Assembly: GCF_023229025.1 (NCBI RefSeq)
Contig: NZ_JALOAA010000025.1
Location: 1 to 30,675 of the forward strand
Direction of reading: 5' to 3'
Length of the DNA stretch: 30,675 bases
Origin: Sulfurimonas sp.
Lineage (GTDB): Bacteria > Campylobacterota > Campylobacteria > Campylobacterales > Sulfurimonadaceae
The translations under genes and the position numbers were made by a program. Shown here in pieces: positions 14,563 through 22,986 of this stretch (position 1 is the first letter of the stretch; every line of letters starts with the position of its first letter). The notes under the pieces are model-generated. The model did not search any database. It saw only the letters and a list, made by a program, of their open reading frames with translations, and was not told the DNA's origin.

Positions 14563-15930
14563 TTAGAAATTGTATGTCAAATAAACTTGAAGGTGGGTAG
14601 CGTCAAAATCATTTGTGTGATCTTTATTATCTTCATACTCGTCTAAAATAATTGCTAAAGAGGTGTCTAGTGGTCCAAATGATTTAGATGCCACTAAAGC
14701 AATTTCTGTCATTTTCTCATCTGCATTCGCTTCTGTTGTTGAAGTAGCAGCAGAGTCTATATCTACATTATAGTAACCTAGTAGTAAATCAACACCGACA
14801 ACAGTAGTCTCAGCAGTTATAGCAAAAGAGTCGGCACCGGTTTTTGATACTGCACCGTACTTCCACCACATTTCAGTATATAGTTTAGACTGAGCATCGG
14901 AGCCGTTCCTAGAGGTTACAACATTAGAGCCTGTTGCAACATTAGCTACACCGATAGTACCCTCATTATCAACAGAAGAGTATGCAACTTTTACTGTAGC
15001 TATATCTTTAGCTTCATAACCAAGCATTACAGCGTATGCCTCATCTTCTTTTGCACCGGATAAATATTTGTCCGTGTCTATTTCAGTATATTGAGCACCA
15101 GCTAAAATACCATCTATATTTAAGTCAGCTTGCACCCAGAGAGCTTCTGCCATTTGCTGTAGACCGTAGTACCATGCTTGAACAGTTAATGGCTTAAAAG
15201 AGTTATTTATTAAACCGGCTACATATACACCATCTTGAGCAAAAGTATTAAACTTTCCGCCTTCTGCCACATAGCCTGCTCGTGCAGCGGTAATATCATT
15301 TATAGTAAGATTTGTAGTAACGTCATCAGCAGAGCCGTTTGACTTACCTACATATGCACCTACTAAAGTAGTATCAGGAATGCTTTGATTAATTACAACA
15401 GCGGCTTCAAAAGTATTTTGATCGATTCCCCAAGTCTCAGTAAACGCTAAAGGAGTATCAAGTGCCTGACGACCTACTTTTAGAGTTGTATCAAATGCAG
15501 AGCCTGCAATCCATAACTCACCAATATACATTGCGTCATCTAGTTGATAACCTTGTCCAGCGTTATTTGAGAAACCACCATCATCATTTTCTGTAACACC
15601 GTGAACATTTGACCAAGTATTACTTACAAGATTATTCTCTAGACCCAATGTAGTTACAAAAGTACCTTTTACACCGCCAGACACACCTTTAGTAAGATCT
15701 GTAGTCAACTCTAAATTAACGGCAGCATTACCATAAGCACCATCAGCATCAAAAAATGATGTTTTACCGTCAACTGGCTGTGATGCAGCATTGGTTTGAC
15801 CCGCAGTATTATCACTATCCATTGTTCCATAAAATAGTTTTACGTCACCAGAGACTTTTGTATTTTCAATTGCAAAAGCAGTTGAACCTATTAGCATTGC
15901 TGCTATTAAACTTAATTTTGTTAATTTCAT
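14563..15930 (-). CDS. Outer-membrane porin (Opr-type, Campylobacterota)
   Basis: A 455-residue beta-barrel precursor. A Sec signal peptide ends at STAFA (cleavage after about residue 20). The mature chain starts with alternating strands (KVSGDVKLFYG), has many short aromatic-rich beta strands and Gly/Asn/Asp loops, and ends in LQVYLTYNF, the C-terminal Phe signal for BAM insertion. LKVGRQALDTPLAF is typical of epsilonproteobacterial Opr porins. Substrate is unknown. Ribosome site AGGAGA lies about 6 nt before the ATG. It is likely strongly expressed, given the strong ribosome site and the large terminator. Four 11-bp repeats lie directly upstream. Confidence 0.85.
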   Translation of the reverse strand: MKLTKLSLIAAMLIGSTAFAIENTKVSGDVKLFYGTMDSDNTAGQTNAASQPVDGKTSFFDADGAYGNAAVNLELTTDLTKGVSGGVKGTFVTTLGLENNLVSNTWSNVHGVTENDDGGFSNNAGQGYQLDDAMYIGELWIAGSAFDTTLKVGRQALDTPLAFTETWGIDQNTFEAAVVINQSIPDTTLVGAYVGKSNGSADDVTTNLTINDITAARAGYVAEGGKFNTFAQDGVYVAGLINNSFKPLTVQAWYYGLQQMAEALWVQADLNIDGILAGAQYTEIDTDKYLSGAKEDEAYAVMLGYEAKDIATVKVAYSSVDNEGTIGVANVATGSNVVTSRNGSDAQSKLYTEMWWKYGAVSKTGADSFAITAETTVVGVDLLLGYYNVDIDSAATSTTEANADEKMTEIALVASKSFGPLDTSLAIILDEYEDNKDHTNDFDATHLQVYLTYNF

Positions 15931-15947
15931 CTCATTTCTCCTAGTTT

Positions 15948-15991
15948 TAATATTGTCAACATATTGTCAATATATTGTTACCATAATGTCA
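15948..15991 (-). promoter_or_regulatory. Four tandem 11-bp repeats upstream of the porin (candidate regulator box)
   Basis: Read on the minus strand: TGACATTATGG, TAACAATATAT, TGACAATATGT, TGACAATATTA. The consensus is TGACAATATnn. The 11-bp period puts the units on one face of the helix, as in direct-repeat sites of OmpR/PhoB-family response regulators (the Pho box has TGTCA repeated each 11 bp, here on the plus strand). The last unit ends 17 bp before the porin ATG, so the site would overlap the transcription start or leader. The regulator is not identified. Confidence 0.55.
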
Positions 15992-16064
15992 TATTTATCT
16001 TTAAATTAAGTTTAACTTATGGAAATTAATTAATAATTTTCACTTAAATGTTATTTATTTTATG

Positions 16065-16070
16065 TATACT
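16065..16070 (+). promoter_or_regulatory. -10 box directly upstream of the small lipoprotein gene
   Basis: TATACT lies 6 nt before the ATG at 16077, after a T-rich stretch. No Shine-Dalgarno sequence precedes either possible ATG (16062 or 16077). Transcription starting at the usual distance would give a leaderless message beginning at 16077. Confidence 0.45.
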
Positions 16071-16076
16071 TACATT

Positions 16077-16553
16077 ATGAAAAACATAATTATGACAATA
16101 TTGGCGGTTACAATCTTTAGTGCATGTAGTAAGATAGATGGAGTAAATCCATCTCAGAACAAGGCGCTAAAGAGTGTTGCCGGTAAAACAGAAAAAGAGA
16201 AGAGTGGCTATATGCAGCAAGTACTGGACAATTGGCTAAAAAATGAGTGGGAACCGGTTATAGCAGGAGTGGAGACTCCTACGGGAGATACCAAAGTTGA
16301 AATTATTCCAAATAAAGATGGCTCTGCAAAACTTATAGAGTCTAAAACAGGTGCAGTTTTAAAAGAGCTCACTGTTGAGCAGGTAGAGAGACAAAAAGAG
16401 GTACAATCCAAATATAAACAAGAGGATAGAGCATTTACCCTACAAGAGTATGTAGACAAAATGTCTGTTTACAACGCTAATCATATAACAGATGAAGAGA
16501 ACTCTCATGTAAAGAAGATAGGCACTATGCCTGTAATTGGCAAGACGAAATAA
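16077..16553 (+). CDS. Small putative lipoprotein of unknown function
   Basis: A 158-residue protein. The N-terminus MKNIIMTILAVTIFSACSKI is a lipoprotein signal with lipobox FSAC, cleaved before Cys. The remainder is hydrophilic and charged: KEKSGYMQQVLDNWLKNEWEPVI and KVEIIPNKDGSAKLIESKTG, with helical tail KYKQEDRAFTLQEYVDKMSVYN (only short landmarks given). I do not recognise a family. I start it at ATG 16077; an ATG at 16062 would add five residues, but overlaps the putative -10 box. The lipid anchor would tether it to the inner or outer membrane periplasmic face. It ends in a hairpin terminator shared with fabI. Confidence 0.7.
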   Translation: MKNIIMTILAVTIFSACSKIDGVNPSQNKALKSVAGKTEKEKSGYMQQVLDNWLKNEWEPVIAGVETPTGDTKVEIIPNKDGSAKLIESKTGAVLKELTVEQVERQKEVQSKYKQEDRAFTLQEYVDKMSVYNANHITDEENSHVKKIGTMPVIGKTK

Positions 16554-16567
16554 AATCTATTAAAAGA

Positions 16568-16595
16568 TAAGCCTCCCTATTAAGGGAGGAGCTTA
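16568..16595. terminator. Bidirectional hairpin terminator between lipoprotein gene and fabI
   Basis: CCTCCCT (16572-16578), loop ATTA, AGGGAGG (16583-16589), extended by TAAGC/GCTTA with a small bulge. T-rich DNA follows on both strands (TTATCTTTTAATAGATTTT on the minus side, ATTATTTTTTAG on the plus side). It serves the two convergent genes. Confidence 0.75.
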
Positions 16596-16606
16596 AGCTA
16601 TATTAA

Positions 16607-17431
16607 TTATTTTTTAGCCAAATCCCAAGATAGAACAGTTTTTCCATCTTCATTCTCCTCGGCGGCAGCCATTCCCATAATATTATATCCTGCATCCACA
16701 TAGTGAACTTCGCCTGTTACTCCGGATGATAAATCACTCAAGAGATACATAGCAGAGTTACCAACCTGCTCTATTGTGACATTTCTCTTTAGTGGGGCAT
16801 TGATTTCATTCCAGTTAAGAATCTGCTTAAAGTCACCGATACCGGCTGCAGCTAAAGTTCTGATAGGTCCAGCACTGATTGCGTTTACTCTTTGACCCCT
16901 TTTGCCTAAATCTACAGCCATATATCTTACAGTTGACTCAAGTGCTGCTTTTGCAACACCCATAACATTATAGTTTACTATATATTTTGGTCCACCTAAG
17001 TAAGAGAGAGTTAATATAGAAGCATCATCAGCTAAAACAGACTCTAATCGGTTCGTTAAATCAATCAAAGAGTAAACCGAGATATCCATAGCGATAGCAA
17101 AGGCTTGTTTTGTCGTTTTCATAAATGGCTCGCTTAGAGCCTCTTTTGGTGCAAAAGCGACAGAGTGAACCAAAAAGTCAATCTTTCCAAAATCTTTTTC
17201 AACCAGTGAAGCAATATTTGACATATGCTCTTCATTAGAGACATCAAGTTCATACACTTTGTCACTACCAAAAGAAGCAGCCAACGGCTCTACTCTCTTT
17301 TTTAATGCATCGTTTAGATATGTAAATGCTAGCTCTGCTCCTTGTTCATGACATGACTTTGCTATTCCGTAAGCTATTGACTTATCGTTTGCCAAACCTA
17401 CTATTAAGCCTCTCTTGCCCTTCATTACCAT
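16607..17431 (-). CDS. fabI: Enoyl-[acyl-carrier-protein] reductase (NADH) FabI
   Basis: Last step of each fatty-acid elongation round: NADH-dependent reduction of enoyl-ACP. The 274-residue SDR protein has the FabI-type N-terminus (GLIVGLANDKSIAYGIA), SVAFAPKEALSEPF and the Y-x6-K motif Y154 to K161 (NYNVMGVAK), with Y144 (SYLGG) also in place as in E. coli FabI. This makes it a triclosan/isoniazid-type target family. The ATG at 17431 has AGGAG 8 nt upstream; the next ATG (17425) is too far from it. It is the last gene of gap-pgk-tpiA-fabI, 19 bp after tpiA. Confidence 0.96.
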   Translation of the reverse strand: MVMKGKRGLIVGLANDKSIAYGIAKSCHEQGAELAFTYLNDALKKRVEPLAASFGSDKVYELDVSNEEHMSNIASLVEKDFGKIDFLVHSVAFAPKEALSEPFMKTTKQAFAIAMDISVYSLIDLTNRLESVLADDASILTLSYLGGPKYIVNYNVMGVAKAALESTVRYMAVDLGKRGQRVNAISAGPIRTLAAAGIGDFKQILNWNEINAPLKRNVTIEQVGNSAMYLLSDLSSGVTGEVHYVDAGYNIMGMAAAEENEDGKTVLSWDLAKK

Positions 17432-17450
17432 TATGCTCTCTCCTATAGTT

Positions 17451-18158
17451 TTATTTATTTAATGATTGCGCATATTCGCACATCGTACAAAAATGTTCCG
17501 CATAAAGAGCGGCACTGCCTACTAAAACACCGTCAATACCTTCAAGAGCCAAAACTTCTTTAGCATTTGTTACCTTAACACTTCCGCCATAAAGAAGAGG
17601 AGCCAAAGATTTTTTCTTCAGTTCACCGTGTATAGCCACTATATCCTCAGAAGTAGGGGTAAGCCCTGTTCCTATAGCCCAAACCGGCTCATAAGCTATA
17701 ATGAGATTTTCATATGATGTATCTATCCCTTCATACTGCTTGGAAATATACTCCATCATATTTTCAAATCCTGCTTCTCTGACCTCTAAAGGCTCTCCTA
17801 CGCAGTAAACAATCTTAAAACCAAGCTCTTTATAAAAATCAAACTTTTTTACAAGCTCCTCTTGCGTCTCGCCTATTACATGTCTTCGTTCACTATGACC
17901 TATTAAAATTGTTTTTATACCAAACTCTTCTAACTGCTCATAACCGATTTCTCCGGTAAATGCTCCCTTAATCGTAGGATATGCATTTTGAGCACCGATT
18001 GTTACTGCTCCGGAGTGTGCTATCAGACTTGATGTTGCAGGAAAGACTAAAACTTCCTCAGAAATATTTTTTTCTCTTAAAAAACTCTCCACTTCACTTA
18101 TATATTTGTTAGTTTTTTCTCTTGTAAGGTTTGTTTTTAAATTTGCCGCGATAATCAT
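17451..18158 (-). CDS. tpiA: Triosephosphate isomerase
   Basis: Interconverts dihydroxyacetone phosphate and glyceraldehyde 3-phosphate. The TIM barrel has the catalytic Lys in ANLKTN, the catalytic His in IGHSERR, the catalytic Glu in AYEPVWAIGTG and the phosphate-binding YGGSVK and GVLVGSAA loops. At 235 residues it is a little shorter than the E. coli enzyme, as usual for Campylobacterota. It starts 2 bp after the pgk stop and so is likely translationally coupled to it. Confidence 0.97.
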   Translation of the reverse strand: MIIAANLKTNLTREKTNKYISEVESFLREKNISEEVLVFPATSSLIAHSGAVTIGAQNAYPTIKGAFTGEIGYEQLEEFGIKTILIGHSERRHVIGETQEELVKKFDFYKELGFKIVYCVGEPLEVREAGFENMMEYISKQYEGIDTSYENLIIAYEPVWAIGTGLTPTSEDIVAIHGELKKKSLAPLLYGGSVKVTNAKEVLALEGIDGVLVGSAALYAEHFCTMCEYAQSLNK

Positions 18159-18160
18159 AA

Positions 18161-19360
18161 TTAGCCCTCTTTAATTGTTAAGGATGCTACACCCGGCAAT
18201 ATTTTTCCCTCTAGTAGTTCCAAAGAGGCTCCTCCGCCTGTTGAGATGTAAGTTATCTCATCATCGACGCCTATTCTTTGAACTAAGTCTGCCGTATCTC
18301 CACCGCCAACAACGGTAGTTGCATAACTGTCAGCTACAAAATGCGCTATCTCGTTAGAACCGCGAGCAAACTTCTCTATCTCATAAACGCCCATAGGACC
18401 GTTCCATAAAACAGTTTGGACATCCCTTAGAACCTCCTTGTAAAGTCTAACTGTAGCAGGCCCTATATCTAGCCCCATCCATCCATCTGGAATCTCCTGA
18501 ACAGATGTTATTTTTATGATAGAATCCTCGGTAAATTTTTCTGCTGCAACGACATCAACGGGAAGATAAAATTTAACACCAAGTTTTTTAGCCTCTTGCA
18601 TTATGTGCCCTGCATCTTCAAGTAAATCATCCTCTGCAAGGGAAGCGCCAATGTCATGTCCGAGCTTTTTTAAAAAAGTAAATGCCATGCCTCCACCGAT
18701 TAAGACCTTATCGACTCTAGGTAAAAGATTGATTAAAGCCTCTAATTTGCCTGAGACTTTTGAACCACCTATAATAGCGGCAAAAGGGCGAACAGGATTT
18801 TGTATCAACTTGCCAAAAAACTGTATCTCTTTTTGAAGCAAAAATCCGGCAGCTTTATGCTCAGAGTCAAAAAAATGGGTTATCCCCTCAACAGATGAGT
18901 GGGCGCGATGACTTACTCCAAATGCATCATTTACATAAAAATCAGCCATTGATGCCAACTGCTTAGATAACTCTTTGTCATTTTTTGTCTCACCTGCTTC
19001 ATAACGAAGATTCTCTAGAAGCAAGACCTCTCCTGATTTTAGCTCTGATGCTCTTAGTAGAGCATCTTTGCCAACTACATCTTTTGCTAGAGTAACTTCT
19101 CTTTTTAGAAGATGCTGAATTCTTCTAGCAACGGGAATTAGTGAGTATTTCTCAACTACTTGCCCATCTGGACGCCCAAGATGAGAAGCGAGTACAACTG
19201 CACAATCTTGATCAAGACAGTAGTTTATAGTAGTCAAAGCAGAGCGGATACGACGATCATCAGATATATTTCCAAACTCATCCATCGGTACATTAAAGTC
19301 ACATCTGATAAAAACTTTTTTACCGGCAAGAGCTAAATTTTTAATATTTAAAAGTTCCAT
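18161..19360 (-). CDS. pgk: Phosphoglycerate kinase
   Basis: Transfers phosphate between 1,3-bisphosphoglycerate and ADP, or the reverse in gluconeogenesis. The protein has 399 residues: KVFIRCDFNVPMDEFG near the start, HLGRPDG, RAHSSVEGITHF, and the C-terminal nucleotide site (WNGPMGVYE, GGGDTADL and STGGGASLELLEGK). I start it at ATG 19360 with AGGA about 7 nt upstream. The frame is open for another 27 codons to 19441, which would run into gap and has no family match. It is second in the gap-pgk-tpiA-fabI operon. With no pyruvate kinase or PFK in view, direction of flux cannot be stated. Confidence 0.97.
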   Translation of the reverse strand: MELLNIKNLALAGKKVFIRCDFNVPMDEFGNISDDRRIRSALTTINYCLDQDCAVVLASHLGRPDGQVVEKYSLIPVARRIQHLLKREVTLAKDVVGKDALLRASELKSGEVLLLENLRYEAGETKNDKELSKQLASMADFYVNDAFGVSHRAHSSVEGITHFFDSEHKAAGFLLQKEIQFFGKLIQNPVRPFAAIIGGSKVSGKLEALINLLPRVDKVLIGGGMAFTFLKKLGHDIGASLAEDDLLEDAGHIMQEAKKLGVKFYLPVDVVAAEKFTEDSIIKITSVQEIPDGWMGLDIGPATVRLYKEVLRDVQTVLWNGPMGVYEIEKFARGSNEIAHFVADSYATTVVGGGDTADLVQRIGVDDEITYISTGGGASLELLEGKILPGVASLTIKEG

Positions 19361-19389
19361 AAAATTCCTAAAATTCTTTATCGTCTTTT

Positions 19390-20391
19390 TTATTTTGATA
19401 TATGAAGTGCCATATCTATAAGTCTTGTGGAGTATCCCCACTCATTATCGTACCAAGCCATTATTTTAACCATGTCTCCATCTATTACCTGCGTTAAATC
19501 CTCAGCAACTACAGCGCTATATTCACATCCGACAAAATCTTGAGATACCCTCATATCTTTATCCATAAGAAGAAGCCCTTTTAGATCCGTATCTGCCATT
19601 TTATTAAATACAGCGGTCACCTCTTCTAATGTAGTCTCTCTTTTGACAATTACATTCAAATCAACCATAGATACATCCGGCGTCGGTACACGCACACTCT
19701 GCCCATGGAGTTTTCCAACTAGTTGAGGAAGAACTAAACCGATGGCTTTTGCAGCTCCGGTTGTTGTCGGAATCATATTAATTGCACCTGCTCTTGCACG
19801 ACGCTTATCTTTTGAGTGTTTAACATCTAATATATTCTGGTCATTTGTATATGCATGTATAGTTGTCATCAGACCCTTTTCAATCCCAAAAGCATCATCT
19901 AAAACTTTTGCTACTGGGCCAAGACAGTTTGTAGTACAAGACGCATTTGAGACTATTTTTTGTCCATCATAAAGATTTTCATTTACACCCATAACAAAAG
20001 TCGCTGTCTCTGTATCTTTTGACGGTGCAGAGAAGAGAACTTTTTCTACGCCGTTATCAATATGTACTTGAGCTGATTTTTGAGTTAAAAATACGCCTGT
20101 ACACTCCAAAACCATATCTGCACCACACTCGGCAAATTTAAGGTTTTTTGGATCACGGTCACTAAAGACTCTTATGTTTTTACCGTCGATTGTAATGTTC
20201 TCATCATCAACTTGCACTACTTCGCTCTTAAATGTTCCGTGAACAGAGTCGTGTTTAAGAAGATAAAGCATCATATCCATACTTGCCATATCATTTATAG
20301 CCACAATTTCTACATCATCCCTCGAAGCAGCTATACGAGCTACACAGCGACCGATTCTACCAAATCCGTTTATTGCTATTTTAAGTGCCAT
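19390..20391 (-). CDS. gap: Glyceraldehyde-3-phosphate dehydrogenase, type I
   Basis: NAD(P)-dependent phosphorylating GAPDH of 333 residues. The Rossmann start is KIAINGFGRIGR; N33-D34 (AINDMAS) suggests NAD preference. The catalytic cysteine is C152 in SNASCTTNCLGP, and the catalytic His follows in TTIHAYTNDQ. The C-terminal WYDNEWGYSTRLID is intact. It is the first gene of the four-gene operon, 29 bp before pgk. It diverges from nadD with only 65 bp in between, so the promoters overlap back to back. Confidence 0.97.
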   Translation of the reverse strand: MALKIAINGFGRIGRCVARIAASRDDVEIVAINDMASMDMMLYLLKHDSVHGTFKSEVVQVDDENITIDGKNIRVFSDRDPKNLKFAECGADMVLECTGVFLTQKSAQVHIDNGVEKVLFSAPSKDTETATFVMGVNENLYDGQKIVSNASCTTNCLGPVAKVLDDAFGIEKGLMTTIHAYTNDQNILDVKHSKDKRRARAGAINMIPTTTGAAKAIGLVLPQLVGKLHGQSVRVPTPDVSMVDLNVIVKRETTLEEVTAVFNKMADTDLKGLLLMDKDMRVSQDFVGCEYSAVVAEDLTQVIDGDMVKIMAWYDNEWGYSTRLIDMALHISK

Positions 20392-20439
20392 TATATTTCC
20401 TAGTTAAAATAAAATTGAGCAATTTTACCTAAACTTAGT

Positions 20440-20445
20440 TATAAT
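20440..20445 (+). promoter_or_regulatory. -10 box close to the nadD start
   Basis: TATAAT (in CTTAGTTATAATTCGC) ends 11 nt before the nadD ATG. The leader would be about 5 nt or less, and no Shine-Dalgarno sequence is present. The same sequence read on the minus strand is part of the divergent gap promoter region. Confidence 0.5.
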
Positions 20446-20456
20446 TCGCTTTAAAT

Positions 20457-21014
20457 ATGGATACAATCGCACTTTTTGGCGGCTCTTTTGACCCGCCGCA
20501 TATCGGTCACGAGGCAATAGTTAAGGCTTTGATAAATTTCAAAGATATTGATAAAGTTATAATAATGCCTACGTTTTTAAACCCGTTTAAGTCAAAATTT
20601 CACGCTCCGGCATCTCTTAGAGTAGAGTGGTTAAAAAAGATTTTTGATGAGTTTGAAAATGTAGAGGTTTCAGAGTATGAAGTTTTAAAAAAAAGAGCGG
20701 TAACAACTATTGAGAGTGTAGAATATCTTTTAAAAAGTTATAAAAAAATATACCTAATAATCGGTGCAGACAATCTATCTTCTATAGATAGATGGAGTAG
20801 ATATGATGAGCTTAAAGAGTTGGTGACTTTTGTTGTAGTCCCAAGAGACGATATTGAGATTTCAGAGCATTTTTTAAGATTAGATGTTAATGAGAATATC
20901 TCATCAACAGAGCTTAGAGATAACATTGAAATCTCAAAGCTGCCAAAAAAATGTGCAAAAGAGATATATAAATTTTACAAGGAAAACTATTGCAAAACAG
21001 AATTGAGAAAATAA
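20457..21014 (+). CDS. nadD: Nicotinate-nucleotide adenylyltransferase NadD
   Basis: Adenylates nicotinate mononucleotide in NAD biosynthesis. The 185-residue protein starts with the nucleotidyltransferase motif GGSFDPPHIGH (HIGH at 15-18), has IIGADNLSSIDRW in the middle and ends with the second phosphate-binding motif ISSTELRDN. Length is close to normal. It overlaps rsfS by 25 bp. The pair nadD-rsfS, divergent from gap, also occurs in Campylobacter. Translation probably uses a very short or absent leader. Confidence 0.95.
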   Translation: MDTIALFGGSFDPPHIGHEAIVKALINFKDIDKVIIMPTFLNPFKSKFHAPASLRVEWLKKIFDEFENVEVSEYEVLKKRAVTTIESVEYLLKSYKKIYLIIGADNLSSIDRWSRYDELKELVTFVVVPRDDIEISEHFLRLDVNENISSTELRDNIEISKLPKKCAKEIYKFYKENYCKTELRK

Positions 21015-21325
21015 CTGGAGCTTTAGACAAATATAAAGCAGAAAACATCGAGGTTTTTGACCTTAAAGATAAAAACTACTTTGTTGATTATGCCATTATT
21101 GCGTCATCGCTTGGCTCAAAACATACGCTCGCTTTATTAGATAATATAAAAAAAGATCTCAAGCCTGCAGAAAATTTTAATCATATAGATGAGAGCAGCG
21201 ACTGGGTTGTCATCGACTTAGGCGACATTCTTATCCACATAATGACACCTGAATACAGAGTCAAATATGACATGGAGAGCTTTTTAAGCACATTAGCTGA
21301 TGGCAAAGAGGGGATGCCTCTTTAG
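20990..21325 (+). CDS. rsfS: Ribosomal silencing factor RsfS
   Basis: A 111-residue Iojap/DUF143 protein, which binds ribosomal protein L14 and blocks subunit joining during starvation. Landmarks: ENIEVFDLKDKNYFVDYAIIASS (typical DxxD start of the core), SSDWVVIDLGDILIHIMTPEYR and YDMESF. The start codon is TTG at 20990, chosen because AAGGA lies 6 nt upstream and no ATG fits. The last codons form a hairpin (21305-21323). It ends 2 bp before the stop of the convergent GMC gene. Confidence 0.94.
   Translation: MQNRIEKITGALDKYKAENIEVFDLKDKNYFVDYAIIASSLGSKHTLALLDNIKKDLKPAENFNHIDESSDWVVIDLGDILIHIMTPEYRVKYDMESFLSTLADGKEGMPL
21305..21323 (+). repeat. Hairpin in the rsfS 3' end, possible terminator
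   Basis: AAAGAGG (21305-21311), loop GGATG, CCTCTTT (21317-21323). The stem covers the last rsfS codons and the region before its stop. A moderately T-rich stretch (TTTAATCTTTTT) follows on the plus strand about 10 nt later. It may end the nadD-rsfS transcript. Confidence 0.45.
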
Positions 21326-21327
21326 AG

Positions 21328-22986
21328 CTAGGACTTTAATCTTTTTAGTAAAATATCCGCTACGCGAAAAGCGTTTGCATATATAGTCCATGTATAAGGA
21401 ACGCTTCCTCCTGTGGGCATAAAACTAGCATCTGTCACATAGAGATTTTCTAGTGCATGTGCTTTGCAGTTTTTATCAAGTACGGAGGTTTTAGGATTCT
21501 CTCCAAATCTACAGCCACCTGCAACTAAGTTTGACGGAGGGGATGAGGAGATACTATAGCTTATCTCCTTAGCACCCATCTGCTTTAAAACTTCTACCGC
21601 CTTTTTTGCCAACTCGTTGCCGACTTCTCTATCATGCGGATGACTATAGAGATGTATCGCTCCTACAGCAATACCGTACTTATCCTTTACATCTTCCTCA
21701 ATACCTATAAAACACTCATCTGTAGGAAGCCAGTCATTAAAAACTTCAAAATTCAAAACCCTTGAAGTCGTAAGTTCTTTATGAACTCTTTGCGCAAGAG
21801 CTTCGCCCCAAAGAATTTGCCCTCTTTCATCATAAAAGGCTCTTTTTATACGAGGAATTAAATCTTGATGCTCAAACAGAAAATCTATAGTTCCTCCTTT
21901 GATTTTTTTACCGCTCTTTTTATACTCATACCACTGCTGCAGGGAGCGATTGAAAAAAACTCCAACTTCCATAAGCTCCTTTTGCTGCTCTTTTGTAAGC
22001 ATCTCAAAACGAAATCGCCCCTCCCCTGCTCCTCCTGCTGAAAAAATAAGGTTTTTTCCCACTTGCTTCTCATTGTTGGCTAAACCATGAGGGAAAAAAT
22101 GATTTTTTGAGTTTAAAAGCAGACGAGAACTCTCTATTGCTTGCGCTGCTAAAACAAAGATTTTTGCACTTAGTTCATGCGTCTTAAAATCGGCATCGTA
22201 GTAGTGTGCTTTTGTAACCTTTGTCGCATCACTCTCAAGTTTATAGACAAACGCTTGCGTGATAATAGTTGCATTACACTTTTGAAGAAGAGCTGCCCTG
22301 CCGCTCCCTTTTGCGCCTGTAGCACATCCGTAACTCCCGCAAAAATTAGAGTAAGAGCAGCTATTTCGCTCTAATGCGGTATGTGATAAAATTGCCCTTG
22401 GAGTAGCAATAGACTCAAATCCAAGAGAGTTACAAGCTCTGTCAAACCACTCTGTTACTCTGTTTTCTTGAAGTTTAGGATAAGGAAATTGTTCGGTACT
22501 TCTAGGCTCCAAAAAAGAGTGTGGCACCACTTCTCCGCTAACGCCAACTACACGCTCGACTTTTTCATAGTAGGGCTCTAGCTCCTCATAAGAGATAGGC
22601 CAATCAACTATATTTGCACCCTCAATTTTGCCGTAAGCTGAAAGAAGTTTGAAATCATTTGGCTTTAAGCGATGAAAAAAACCACTCATTAAATTTGAGG
22701 AGCCTCCCACCATGGAACCATTCCAAAAACTCCACTGCTCCTCACTTCCAACATATCTTGTACGCTTTTTATTTTCATCTAATTCATAGATAACATGCTG
22801 CTCTTCTTTAAGCTCAGGTGTAAAAAGTTGACGGCGTGAAACCGCTAGTTCATCCTTATTAAAGTCCTCTTCTTTGTACTCTTTCCCCTTTTCAAGCACG
22901 ACGACACTAAAGCCGGCACGACTTAGCTCATAAGCGACTGGGGAGCCGCCTGCACCGCTCCCTATGATACAGATATCATACGTCAT
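21328..22986 (-). CDS. GMC-family FAD oxidoreductase with Fe-S-type Cys motif (glucose/gluconate dehydrogenase-like)
   Basis: A 552-residue flavoprotein from the ATG at 22986. FAD-binding motif IIGSGAGGSPVAYEL is at the N-terminus; EQWSFWNGSMVGGSSNLMSGF is the GMC signature region; the C-terminus has NLYVTDASFMPTGGSVPYTWTIYANAFRVADI, the FAD-closing motif (landmarks GGSVPYTW, ANAFRVAD). Cysteines C210, C216 and C221 (C-x5-C-x4-C) match the position of the Fe-S motif in catalytic subunits of bacterial FAD-glucose dehydrogenase. It has no signal peptide and overlaps the Tat-signal partner as ATGA (22983-22986), fitting hitch-hiker export. A cytochrome subunit is missing nearby. Substrate unknown. 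The frame extends to 23034 but those residues overlap the partner gene. Confidence 0.8.
   Translation of the reverse strand: MTYDICIIGSGAGGSPVAYELSRAGFSVVVLEKGKEYKEEDFNKDELAVSRRQLFTPELKEEQHVIYELDENKKRTRYVGSEEQWSFWNGSMVGGSSNLMSGFFHRLKPNDFKLLSAYGKIEGANIVDWPISYEELEPYYEKVERVVGVSGEVVPHSFLEPRSTEQFPYPKLQENRVTEWFDRACNSLGFESIATPRAILSHTALERNSCSYSNFCGSYGCATGAKGSGRAALLQKCNATIITQAFVYKLESDATKVTKAHYYDADFKTHELSAKIFVLAAQAIESSRLLLNSKNHFFPHGLANNEKQVGKNLIFSAGGAGEGRFRFEMLTKEQQKELMEVGVFFNRSLQQWYEYKKSGKKIKGGTIDFLFEHQDLIPRIKRAFYDERGQILWGEALAQRVHKELTTSRVLNFEVFNDWLPTDECFIGIEEDVKDKYGIAVGAIHLYSHPHDREVGNELAKKAVEVLKQMGAKEISYSISSSPPSNLVAGGCRFGENPKTSVLDKNCKAHALENLYVTDASFMPTGGSVPYTWTIYANAFRVADILLKRLKS

Noticed and set aside
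19361..19441. N-terminally extended phosphoglycerate kinase
   Set aside because: The extension overlaps gap, lacks family similarity, and ATG 19360 has a good ribosome site.
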